From JAWKOK01 sp963765875 (lineage in GTDB: Bacteria > Chloroflexota > Anaerolineae > Caldilineales > Caldilineaceae), in NCBI GenBank assembly GCA_963765875.1, contig CAVXYK010000026.1, positions 62,001-126,000 of the forward strand: 64,000 bases of DNA, read 5' to 3'. The notes beneath the pieces were generated by a model. The model was not told the DNA's origin. It worked only from the letters and a program-made list of their open reading frames with translations, and ran no database searches. Position numbers and translations under genes: made by a program. Positions 1-9,159 of this stretch are shown here, piece after piece (position 1 is the stretch's first letter; each line of letters begins with the position of its first letter).

Positions 1-38
1 GATGTCGTGCCCCATTATCAATGACGGTTCATGCTGCG

Positions 39-1189
39 TCAACCCTCAATCGTCGCTTCTATAAAATCTGGATCGATCTCAACGCCCAGCCCCGGCTTCT
101 GCGGCACCTGCACAAATCCCTCAGCGTCGACCACGGGCGGCTCGGCAAAGATCGAGAATCCATGGCGGTAGTCGCCGACTGGCGGATCGTGGAGAACCTC
201 CAGATAGGGCGAATGGGGCCATGAGGCGGTGAGATGCAGGTGGGCAATCGTGCCCAAACCGCGGCCGCCGTGATGCGGCTCGACCAGCTTGCCGAACAGC
301 TCGGCCAGAACGCCAACCTTGCGCAGCGCAGTGATACCGCCCAGCACCATGCTCTCGGGCTGCAGAACGCCATAGATGTTGTCCTGCGCCATCTGTCGCA
401 GTTCGTGCAGATAGGGGTTGTTCTCGCCGCCGGCCAGGGGCATGCCCACTTGGCTGTTGATGGCGGCCAACTCCTCAAAGGCGTATCGCTGCAACGGTTC
501 CTCGAACCAGAAACAGCCCAGTTGATCCAGCGCCTTGGCCGTTTCCAGCGCACGGCGATAGTCCCAGATCACGCCCGGTTGCCAAACGCCGCTGGACTGG
601 GCCTGATTGGCATCGACCATGATCTCCATCCGGGTCACCCACAGCATCGCGCACAGCCTCAACCAGGGCGATGTCCTCTGCCATGGTGGCGTAGTGAATA
701 CGCAATTTGATGGCCTGCCAGCCCTCATCGGCCAGGCGCGTGGCCAGATCGACCCGTTCCTCCAGCGTCGAAAGCAGCACCATGCTCGCATAGGCCGGCA
801 CCTTGTCGCGACCGCCGCCCCAGAGTTTGTAGAGCGGCTGCCCACACGCCTTGCCGATGATGTCCCAGAGCGCGATATCGACGCCCGCAGCGCCGCGATA
901 GGGCAGGCCGGCAGCATAGTAGCGTAGCTTGTGTTGGTGCTGTTCGGTGTCAAACGGATCCTCAGCCGACCAGCAGATCGCGCACGATGGGCAACATCTC
1001 CGGCGCGCAGCCCGGTCCGATCCCGGTGATGCCCGCATCGGTCTCGATCTGAACGATGGAACCGCCGCCGATGGTGAAGGACATTGCCCCGCCCACATCC
1101 CAGGCAGGCTCCAAATCGCCGACATGCTCGACTGTGCGCAGTTGCAGTAGACGCACATTGGTGATACGAATCTGTTTCGATTCTGTCAT
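39..1189 (-). CDS. Mandelate racemase/muconate lactonizing enzyme (enolase superfamily), two frameshifts
   Basis: Enolase-superfamily acid-sugar dehydratase or cycloisomerase, assembled from three reading frames. The N-terminal capping domain starts MTESKQIRITN at 1189 behind a GGAGGAGAG ribosome site. The frame changes near 965, where LLVG stops and EDPFDTEQH continues, and again near 630, where AVRDAV is followed by MEIMVDANQAQ. Barrel landmarks are all present across the frames: KLRIH (base lysine strand), VDANQ and FEEPL and GGEN (three metal ligands), then VEPHH near the C-terminus. Joined length is about 380 residues, normal for the family. It lies downstream of a second enolase-family gene on the same strand, so the two probably act on related sugar acids. 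The substrate cannot be read from sequence. The intact motifs on both sides of each break argue for sequencing indels rather than decay. Confidence 0.85.
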
Positions 1190-1246
1190 CCAGTCTCTCC
1201 TCCACCTGTTTCATGTATGTGTTCATGGTTCATCACGAAGAACTTC

Positions 1247-2416
1247 CTATGCCTCCCACCGATACTGCTCAACCACATCCTCGACGATCTCGGTACCCCA
1301 TCCGGGACCCGTCGGCACAGTCATGTATCCATCGACAATCTCAGGAGCGACGGTGACAAGATCGTCTTTCCACGGGACATCATCAATGTCGATCTCCATG
1401 ATTCTCACATTGGGCAGCGTGGCACAGAGGCTGGCGCTGATGAACGATGAAAGGTGACTGTAGTAGTTGTGAGGCGAGATGTTGATCTGAAAGACCTCCG
1501 CCAGATCGCCGACCTTCTTGGATTGACTGAAACCGTTCCAGGGCACGTCGATCATCATGATATCGGCGGCCTGGTGCTGGAAGAATGGCAGGTATTCGTG
1601 CATGTAGAAGAGCGTCTCTCCCGTACAGATCCGTGTCGACGTCGAACGCTTCACTTCAGCCAATGCGTGGGGATCGGGCATGTCAATCTCTAGCCAGAGC
1701 AAGTTCAGCGATTCCAGTGCTTGAGCGATCCGGGTGCAGCCCTCAGGTTTGAAGTTGAAGTTGAGATCGAGGATGAGATCGATATCAGGACCGACGGCAT
1801 CACGAAATGTACCCATCAGTGTCTCGATGTGGCGAATCATCTCGATGTCGGCAACCTGATCGGTCGTACCCCGTCCGCTGCCAAATCCAGCAAGATGGAC
1901 ATGGCCAGGATCGCCTGGAAACAGGATATTCGTCTTCAATGCCGTGAATCGCCGTTCAGCCACCTCGCGTCCAAGGGCATGGATGTCGGCCATGGAACGC
2001 AACGGTGGCGTGCCGATCAGGTCATGTGAGCGGATGCGTGACGTGCCGCAGTGGGACCAGTAGACACGCACCTTGTCCCTGGTTGGCCCACCGAAAAGCT
2101 CAACGACCGAAATGCCCAGCGCACGCGCTTTGATGTCGAGCAATGCCAGTTCAATGCCGGCCATAGCCTTGGCGGCAGCGCCCCGCCCGCCGGAACGCGT
2201 TGCACGCAACATATCCCAATGGCGCATCTCATAGGGCCGGGGATCCTGCCCGATCAAGAGTGGCGTCAGGTCGCGCACCATGCCGTCGATACTCTGAGGG
2301 TTTTTGTCGCTGCACTCACCCCAGCCCGTAACGCCCTCGTCGGTCTCGATTTGGACCAGCAACCACGTACGCCAACCGGCTTTGATGATGTATGGCTTGA
2401 TTTTTGTGATCTTCAT
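1247..2416 (-). CDS. Mandelate racemase/muconate lactonizing enzyme family protein
   Basis: Intact 389-residue enolase-superfamily enzyme, expected to abstract the alpha proton of a carboxylate sugar and dehydrate or isomerise it. The N-terminal capping domain (about 1-125) starts MKITKIKPYIIKAGW. The barrel carries KTN on the catalytic strand, LDLNFN, WLEID and CTGET as the three Mg ligands, and ISPHN as the likely general base or acid on the last strands. An AAAGGA site precedes the ATG. Only 57 bases separate its stop from the start of the next enolase gene at 1189, so the pair is probably co-transcribed. It resembles galactonate or gluconate dehydratase-like members, but the exact substrate is not assignable here. 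Confidence 0.9.
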   Translation of the reverse strand: MKITKIKPYIIKAGWRTWLLVQIETDEGVTGWGECSDKNPQSIDGMVRDLTPLLIGQDPRPYEMRHWDMLRATRSGGRGAAAKAMAGIELALLDIKARALGISVVELFGGPTRDKVRVYWSHCGTSRIRSHDLIGTPPLRSMADIHALGREVAERRFTALKTNILFPGDPGHVHLAGFGSGRGTTDQVADIEMIRHIETLMGTFRDAVGPDIDLILDLNFNFKPEGCTRIAQALESLNLLWLEIDMPDPHALAEVKRSTSTRICTGETLFYMHEYLPFFQHQAADIMMIDVPWNGFSQSKKVGDLAEVFQINISPHNYYSHLSSFISASLCATLPNVRIMEIDIDDVPWKDDLVTVAPEIVDGYMTVPTGPGWGTEIVEDVVEQYRWEA

Positions 2417-2436
2417 AGCCAGCGGAGTCCTTTCTT

Positions 2437-2562
2437 GTCACAGATTTCCACAGATAAACAGAGGATATTCACGGATAAACTATGAGCCAGCTTTTTTCAG
2501 TCGGGCCTCATCTGTGGATATCTGTGAAATCCTTTTTCTGTGTCCATCTGTGGCAAAAAAAG
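2437..2562. repeat. Dispersed 'CACAGAT/ATCTGTG' inverted intergenic repeat, copy 1
   Basis: AT-richer intergenic segment with imperfect inverted copies of CACAGAT...ATCTGTG: 'cacagatttccacagata' on the left and 'catctgtggatatctgtg' and 'gtccatctgtggc' on the right. The same words recur near 30443, 37745 and 58179, so this is a dispersed element and not a unique regulatory site. It fills the gap between the enolase gene and the DinB-like gene. Confidence 0.7.
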
Positions 2563-2568
2563 CAGCGC

Positions 2569-2979
2569 CTATCCTCGAGTTCTGCGGATCGTGTCCAGAT
2601 AGCCCTGCTCGGATTCGAGAATGTGGTTCAGGACCTGTCTCACAGTCCAACTGCCGTCGACCGGCTCCATATCAATGTCCTCATCATTCAGGCCCACGGT
2701 GGCGGCGAGGAGCTTGCCCCAGGCGACCTCACTCTCGGCCAGCATGCGCTGTGGCATCGAGGGGCCGCGATCGATTGCATAGCGAGCGCCTTCCAGCTGA
2801 CTGGTATGCTCGCGCATGTGATCGCCGAAGCGCAGGAGCACACGACGGACATCATCCCAGCGGACCATGTCGGTCGGGGTGGCGAAGTCCTCTTCGGTCA
2901 GATCGACCAGTTCGTCAAGCGTTTGTGCACGCACAGCGCGGATTTCGTCAAGAAAAGCCTTCAGTTGCTGGTTGCTCAT
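2569..2979 (-). CDS. DinB-like four-helix metalloprotein
   Basis: Protein of 136 residues from MSNQQLKAFLDEIRA. The pattern fits the DinB/DUF664 fold: an N-terminal helix, a central FGDHMREHTSQLEG helix, and WTVRQVLNHILESEQGYL near the C-terminus, which is the recurrent DinB signature with histidines that can bind a divalent metal. The family includes thiol-transferase-like and damage-induced proteins of mostly unknown role. The start was placed at 2979, not the upstream in-frame codon, because the homologous domain begins there and an AAGGGA motif precedes it. It sits among sugar-catabolism genes on the same strand with no evident functional link. Confidence 0.75.
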   Translation of the reverse strand: MSNQQLKAFLDEIRAVRAQTLDELVDLTEEDFATPTDMVRWDDVRRVLLRFGDHMREHTSQLEGARYAIDRGPSMPQRMLAESEVAWGKLLAATVGLNDEDIDMEPVDGSWTVRQVLNHILESEQGYLDTIRRTRG

Positions 2980-3032
2980 TCGGTTTTTTCCCTTGCTCTG
3001 ATTTCGCCGACAGCCTTCTGCCAGCACCTTGA

Positions 3033-4450
3033 TCAAGTGTATGTGAGATAGGCCGTCGCTACACAGTCGCCCCCGGCGACTACCCGCACCCAGTGGGCGC
3101 TGAACCCGGGCGAGAACTCGTGATGTACATAGCCGCCTGCAGGCACGGTGAATGAATCATAGCGCTTCCACGAGCCATTGCCCAGGAAGTCTACCTCGAC
3201 GGCAAAATCAACATCCTTCTCCGATTCATGGGTGAGGTGCAGCACCTTGTTGTCAAAACCGGTCATCAAATAGGGATCAGATGGTTCGCCTGCCTTGGCC
3301 TCGGCCTCCCACCAGGGACCGCCCCAGCCGCTCGGCTTGCCAAACTGCCAGAGATCGTCGGTCTTGCCGAAGTAGAGGCCCGACTGCGGTTCGCCGGCCA
3401 GATGGTTGGCCCCCCAGTGTGGACTGGCGTTGTCCGATCCAAGGACCAACATGCCGCGGTAGGTACAGAAATCGGCCAAGACCCAGAGATGGGTTGAGAT
3501 GGGACGCACGCCCCAGATGTGGTTGTCGTAGGCCCAGGGCGATAGCTCGTAGAACATGCCATGATGATCCATGAGTAGGCGCTCATGTTCGACCTCGCGG
3601 ATACGCGGCCATTCAGTTTGCCACATGTGATCGAAGGTGTGACTGGCTTTGGGCAAGCGATACTTGCGCCAAGTGTCGTCGGCCGCAGTGTAGACCATGA
3701 GGATGGCCGAGCCCGATCCCAGCCGGTGGCGAAGATGGTGCCGCTGAAGCTGCCGCGACCAGTCACCTCGACAAAGGCAGCATGCTCGATGACCCGCCAC
3801 TCCTTGCCGTCCCACTCGGCCAAACGGCCGGCGGCATGGTTGCCCTTGAAATCGTCCTCGTCATACGAGTTGTTGGCGACGACCACGCGCCCGAAATTGG
3901 AGTAGCCGGCCTTGAAATGGGCGAAGCTGGTAGCCGAGTCATACTGTCCCTGAGGCAGATAGAGTTCCTCGACCAGGTCGGCAATCTGAACCACCTCATG
4001 GGTGTGCACGTCCATCTCGAAGAACTCGCCCTCCATGCCCAACACATAGACCTTGTTGTCGGGATCGGTCAGATGCTGCATGGTCGAGCAAGTACGTACT
4101 TCAACCAGATCCTCCACGGTCTTGACGTTGCCTTGGGCATCGATGACATGGGGACCGAAGAAGAGCTGGTTGCTCGGGATAGTGGACGTAGCGATTGGTA
4201 TAGGTGCCGACCGGCTCTCCGGGTGCTTCTCCATGTTGAGATTCTCGTCGATGACATAGAGCCCTGTGCCAAAACCGGTGGCTGACTTGTGAGAGACATA
4301 GGTCATGGCCCAGAGTTTGCCGGCCCAGGCGAAGAGGCCACCAATGCCGCATTCGGTGCGCGGCGGACCCAACTCGGCCGAGAGCGCCAGATGCGGAAAG
4401 ATACCGCTGACGTTGGTAGGTACTGGAGGATTCGAGAATGAGATCGCCAC
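3033..4450 (-). CDS. Uncharacterised beta-propeller-like protein, one frameshift
   Basis: About 470 residues once two frames are joined. The GTG start at 4450 (VAISFSNPPVPTN) has GAAAGG eight bases upstream. The first frame runs to about 3715 (GTIFATGWD) and continues in another frame as SAILMVYTAADDTWRKY. The sequence repeats short strand blocks with W, Y and G turns (LFAWAGKLWAMTYVS, GPHVIDAQGNVKT, NKVYVLGMEGEFFEMD, GRLAEWDGKEWRVIE, NHIWGVRPISTHLW), typical of a propeller or Kelch-like fold. The C-terminal 90 residues look like a beta-sandwich. No signal peptide is visible, so it may be cytosolic. It is downstream of an FAD_oxidored gene and may act on the same carbohydrate, but I do not recognise a named family. 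Confidence 0.6.
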
Positions 4451-4689
4451 GATTTTTGCCTTTCTTTGACGACCTTGACACGCTTTGAATCGAGCGAAAA
4501 TTGTGCTAGATAGAAAGTCTGGTTCTTGACGAAGGCCAGACTTATTGAGGATCCAGCGGCAAAGACGATTACCGAGACTACAGCAGTTGTCGAATTGTGG
4601 CATTCTGAGCGGGTATTTTTGAGCACGCCGACTCTAGCAGAAGAATCAGCAAAGATTACGCGTTTTACACCAAATTGTGAACTACTGAA

Positions 4690-6570
4690 TTACGCAACTG
4701 CGTCCGCTTCATAGACTCTTACCTCGCAGATGCGAGCATGGTCGATGCCGTTGGTCGCCGTCACCGTGACGCGCAGAGCATCGATAGCCTCGTCGGACGG
4801 GCAGATCGTGCACGCGTCGACGCTGATAGTTGCCGGCCACATTGACAAGCGGGCGCCACTCGCCCTCAACGCAACCCTCGATCACATAGTCGCGCACCGT
4901 CTCAGATTGCGCTTGCCCCCACTCCATCCGTGCCGAATAGGCATCCGAGTGGCTGAGCGTTAGCGGACGGTACAAGCCGGAGTCGAAAATGATTTGAACT
5001 TCAGCGGCCTGGATCGGCTCCGTCCAAGTCAGCTCAAGCCAGGCGGGCAGACCGGCGTTTGGATCGCTCATCCAGCGATGCGTGCCGGGATTAGCCCGAT
5101 CCGGCGGCGCACCCCACTCGCCGTGCACGGCTCGGGTCTGGCCGGAGATGACATTGGCCGCGCCACCGTCCTCCTGCTCGCTCGACGCGCTGAACTTGGC
5201 CGAACGCGCCAGATCGGCCGGATCGTCGTTTGTGTGGCCGATGAGATAGACGTCATCGCGCAGCAGTCGCTGCTGGATGGCTCTGACGGCGTCAGCATCG
5301 CCCGTGAGGTCAGACGGCAGTCGATCGTGGGTCACAGCATAGGCCGCGGCCGTGCCCACGCCCTGCCCGATGACGGCGCAGGTGGCCATGACACGCGTCG
5401 AGGCAAAGGCGATGTGGCTGGCCGAGATGTTGCGTCCGGCGAACATCAAATTGCCCGGATTTTCGGCCACGCACGAACGCAGCGGAATGTCGAAGATGTG
5501 GTCCGTCAACGGCTGGTGGCAGGGCTCGAGATGAGGCGCGTCAATGCCCTCGGGCGGATGGGTATCGATGGACCAGCCGCCGTAGGCAATGGCATCGTCG
5601 CAATTTTCGTGACGAAGTCAGGTCGGACTGGCGCAACACGTACTGGCCGATAAAACGGCGACTCTCGCGTTTGCCCGGCAGGAAGCTGAACCAATCCAGC
5701 GCCCAGTTTTCAGCCCCGTGATCGCCTCCGTTTTTGATGTGGTCCCAGACGCCGAGAATGACGGCCAGCAACTCATCGCGGATGGTCTCGTTGTCCTTGA
5801 TGGTGTCCAATTCGCCGCCCCACTCGGCCCACCAGTAGCCGTACTCCAAGCCGCGGTCGATGCCGGCCTGGCCATGGGGGCGAAAGCGCAGGTCATCCTC
5901 GCTGAAGGTGCGTGCCCAGGGCGGGGCCTTGAAGGACATGGGACGTCCCATGTCCCGTGCCTGGAAGAGCAGCGTCGAACCGAGCGTTTTGCCGTCAGCT
6001 TCGGCCACGGCCATGTCCTCGCCGTACTTGTCCGCGCCCTCGCGGCCATGGTGATAGGGCGCGCCCGCGGCGACGCCCAGCTGGCCGTCGCCGGTGCAGT
6101 CGATAAAGACTTTGGCGGCGATACGGAAGCGGTCTTCAGTCGAGTGGCGTTCGGCCACGGCGTGGGTGATCAAGCCGTCGCTTACATCGGCATCGACCAC
6201 ACGCGTATTCAGCATCAGCGTCAGATTCGGTTCGGCCCGGCACAGTTCGTAGAGAATCAGGTCGAGCATGGAGGCCGAGCGCTGCGGGTTGCGCACAGCC
6301 GTCTCCAGCCGGATCTCCTCCATGATGCCGCCCTCACGCGTTTCGGTCTGCAGTGGGCTGCCGCGCTTGCCGCTGTTGTCAGCCCCGACGATGTGCATAC
6401 GCACCTCGCTGGAGGCGTTGCCGCCGAGCACGGCGCGATCCTGGCAAAGGATCACGCTTGGCGCCGTTGCGTGCGGCGGCGATGGCGCAGGGCACACCCG
6501 CAGGCCCGCCCCCGGCCACTAGGACGTCACAGCTCAAATCATGCTCTTGTATCATGTTCATTTTGCTCAT
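4690..6570 (-). CDS. FAD-dependent oxidoreductase (FAD_oxidored family) with C-terminal galactose-binding-like domain, three frameshifts
   Basis: Flavoprotein of about 620 residues spread over four frame segments. The N-terminus (MSKMNMIQEHDLSCDVLV) leads into the dinucleotide motif AGGGPAGVPCAIAAARNGA. The frame changes near 6465, then GGNASSEVRMHIVGA and DCTGDGQLG follow, the typical FAD_oxidored blocks. Frame changes near 5620 and near 4815 come next. The true C-terminus RVTVTATNGIDHARICEVRVYEAD ends at a TAA at 4690. Residues after about 430 (FSASSEQEDGGAANVI, LPAWLELTW) look like an F5/8-type carbohydrate-binding sandwich. It is a paralogue of the 9160-11424 protein. The start overlaps the MFS gene end (6539), indicating translational coupling. 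The substrate is unknown; linkage to sugar importers suggests a carbohydrate. Confidence 0.82.
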
Positions 6571-7842
6571 TTTCTCCCAAGTGTGCGATAGCAGGTACGA
6601 GCGCTGCACTCGACACAACGATAATTTGTACAACACCGGCCCCTAGATAGAGTGTACGAATCCCGAACCAGTCAGCGAAAGGGCCAGCAATCAGCATGCC
6701 CAACGGAATCATGGCCGATGTCAGGCTACGTCCCACAGTCAGCACGCGGCCCTGGATCTCTGGGGCAATAATGGCCTGCTGCAGGGCCATGTAGGATCCG
6801 GCCGCGATCGAATTCATGACAGCTCCACCTACGAGCCAGATCAATGCCGACGGCAGCAACGATGACGGCGTCAGGCCGATCAGCAGATAGCTTACGCCAA
6901 TGCCGATGGCGCCGCTGAAGATGGTAATCATGCGCCTCTGAAAACCACCCCAGACGCCCAGTAGCAGACCGCCCAGCACCAGGCCCAGGCCCCAAGCTCC
7001 GTTCATCCATGCGATCTGCATGGCGCCCCCGCCGAAATAGTTTACAGTCAAGATCGGCAGCAAGATGAAAGCCGGGACGCTCAAGAACCCCATGACCATC
7101 ACCATGGCGAAGAGACCCTTCAACCCTGGCCAGTGCCAGATGTAGCTAATCCCCTCGACTAAATCAGTCCAAACTGACCTTGTTAGGTTCTCACCCTTCG
7201 AAGCGGTCTCAATGCGTACCGGCTGCGGGATGACGACAAAGAGCAGCGGCAAAATCGCCAGGAGGGCAGTGACCACATCGATGCCCATGATGGCATAGAT
7301 CGGCAGGAAGCCTAGCAGCAGAGCGGCCAGAGCTGGTGCAACAATTTGCATGGCCCCATCTATCGTCTGGTTGAGTCCGGCCACACGTGGCAATTGCTCC
7401 TCCGGCACCATCAGCGAAGTCGACGCGGCCATGGCCGGCCAGTGGAAGGCGCTGCCAATGGAGCGCGCCGTCATCAACACATAGATGTGCCACAGTTGAA
7501 TCGACTCAGTCCAGAAAAGCACGACCACCCAGCTGCCACCAATGCTATGAAGCCATCGGCGACGATCATGACGAGACGGCGGCTCCAGCGATCGACCAGT
7601 GCGCCTGCAAAGGGACTGAGGAAGACGCCGGGAAGCAGAGCGACAAAGGTCGCGGTCGCCAGTACAGTAGCCGATCCGGTCGTGTCGGTGATCCACCAGA
7701 CCAGGGCGAACTGGCCCACGTGGCTGCCGATAAGCGAGAGTTGCTGAGCCGTCCAGACCGTGAAGAAGGGGAATTTCCAGTTTGAGGGGCGAGCGCCCGA
7801 TCCATCCATGGATTCCACATTGTCTAGTTCGCACGCGGGCAT
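6539..7842 (-). CDS. MFS transporter, one frameshift
   Basis: Major facilitator of about 430 residues with roughly twelve hydrophobic segments. The first part (WKFPFFTVWTAQQLSLIGS, then FAGALVDRWSRRLVMIVADG, the loop-2 R-x-x-R signature) is in one frame. After about 7540 it continues in another frame (WVVVLFWTESIQLWHIYVL) to the end. This resembles the MFS_3/EntS-type exporters, which begin with the same F-x-x-L-W-x-x-Q-x-x-S pattern. The start at 7842 is tentative, and 7809 (MDGSGARPSNW) is an alternative; neither has a strong ribosome site. The stop lies inside the start region of the FAD enzyme, so the two are probably one unit. The direction of transport and the solute are not evident. 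Confidence 0.8.
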
Positions 7843-7970
7843 GCGAACGGGTCTGAATTGGGTTTTCTAGATCAGCAATCGCGCATAGGGTGACAGGCAC
7901 TGGCAGAATAAGATCTCGGAAACCACGGGTCGATCTGGCACTGCCGTCACCTTGAGTGGCTAGCCTCGCC

Positions 7971-9158
7971 TCAGCGACCTTTATCCAACGCATTGAAGAC
8001 TGCCGCCCGAATCTGGCGCTGAAAATCCAATGATTTCGCCTCGATTTGCACCATCAATACGCCGACCAAATCTTGGGCAGGATCGACCCAATAATAGGTA
8101 CCGTGACCGCCTCCGCCACTGAACTCGCCGACAGAACCGACTCCATCGGAATAGGTTGTATCTTCCAAGACGTGGGCCGCCAGACCTTGACCGTAACCTT
8201 GCGGGAAATCCCCTCGGTGGAGTACTGCACGAGGCACCTGACTCGTCGCCATTTGCGCAACAGTTTTGGCTTTCAATAAACGGGCACCATCAAGTTCGCC
8301 TCCGCTCAACAGCATCCGCAAGAATCTTGAATAGTCTGCCGCAGTCGAGACCAGCATATCGCCACCGGTGGTCCAGCCGGTCCCCGATTCGTAGGCGTGC
8401 ATCAACACGTGCGGGCTGTCTTGGGGCGACTCAATCAATGTTAGCCTCCCGTCCTCGTCGGTGCCATAGAGCGCTGCCAGTCGATGGGCATTCTGGGGCT
8501 GGATTACGTAGCCGGTGTCGACCATGCCCAAGGGATCGAAGATACGTTGCTTCAAAAATTGATCGTACCACTGCCCTGTCACCACCTCAACCAACGCAGC
8601 CAATGCCTCGAAAGAAAGACCGTAGCGCCATGATCTACCGGGTTGACTGGCCAGCGGCAGTCTGGCCAACGCACGCACAGCGGATTGCAGAGTCATGCCT
8701 GGCGTGCCCATAAGTCCGGCCACTGCATCGGTCCAGAGGGCTTCGATAGGTTCATCGCCACCGTTCCCCAAAGCCATGCCAGACGTATGGGTGAGCAGAT
8801 CGCGTACCGTGATACCCCTTTCACAGGTGACCAATCGTGGACCCGCCCCGTCTCCGACCTTGTAGACGTCAGCTTCGCCAAACTCTGGAATATATGTGGC
8901 AATAGCGTCATCAAGTCCCAAATAGCCGTCATCGACCAACATAAGCACGGCGACCGTCGTGATGGGTTTGGTCATCGAGGCGATTCGGAAGATGGTATCC
9001 AGCGCCATGGATTTCCCAGCCTCGATGTCCATCATACCAATGGCCACTTCGTGGATGACCTGACCTCGACGGGTCACTACCGCCACGGCTCCAGCAATCG
9101 TCTGATCTTCGCAACACTGTCTGAGCGGATTGTCGATTGCCGTCATCTGGTTCTTCAT
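7971..9158 (-). CDS. Serine hydrolase, class C beta-lactamase/esterase family
   Basis: Protein of 395 residues with the penicillin-recognising hydrolase triad. SMTK (in FRIASMTKPITT, about residue 61) supplies the acyl-Ser and base Lys. The Tyr of WRYGLSFEAL takes the YxN position, and GGGGHGTYYW is the HxG box. There is no signal peptide, which favours a cytosolic esterase/amidase (EstB-like) over a true beta-lactamase. The ATG at 9158 directly follows the stop of the FAD enzyme (TAG at 9160-9162), so the genes are coupled. A second ATG at 9146, better spaced from AGGATG, is possible. In the catabolic island it may remove acyl or lactone groups from sugar derivatives; that is inference. Confidence 0.85.
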   Translation of the reverse strand: MKNQMTAIDNPLRQCCEDQTIAGAVAVVTRRGQVIHEVAIGMMDIEAGKSMALDTIFRIASMTKPITTVAVLMLVDDGYLGLDDAIATYIPEFGEADVYKVGDGAGPRLVTCERGITVRDLLTHTSGMALGNGGDEPIEALWTDAVAGLMGTPGMTLQSAVRALARLPLASQPGRSWRYGLSFEALAALVEVVTGQWYDQFLKQRIFDPLGMVDTGYVIQPQNAHRLAALYGTDEDGRLTLIESPQDSPHVLMHAYESGTGWTTGGDMLVSTAADYSRFLRMLLSGGELDGARLLKAKTVAQMATSQVPRAVLHRGDFPQGYGQGLAAHVLEDTTYSDGVGSVGEFSGGGGHGTYYWVDPAQDLVGVLMVQIEAKSLDFQRQIRAAVFNALDKGR

Positions 9159-9159
9159 C

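Noticed and set aside
7971..9158. Antibiotic-resistance beta-lactamase
   Set aside because: SxxK/Y/HxG motifs are shared with esterases and peptidases, there is no signal peptide, and the gene is embedded in a sugar cluster.
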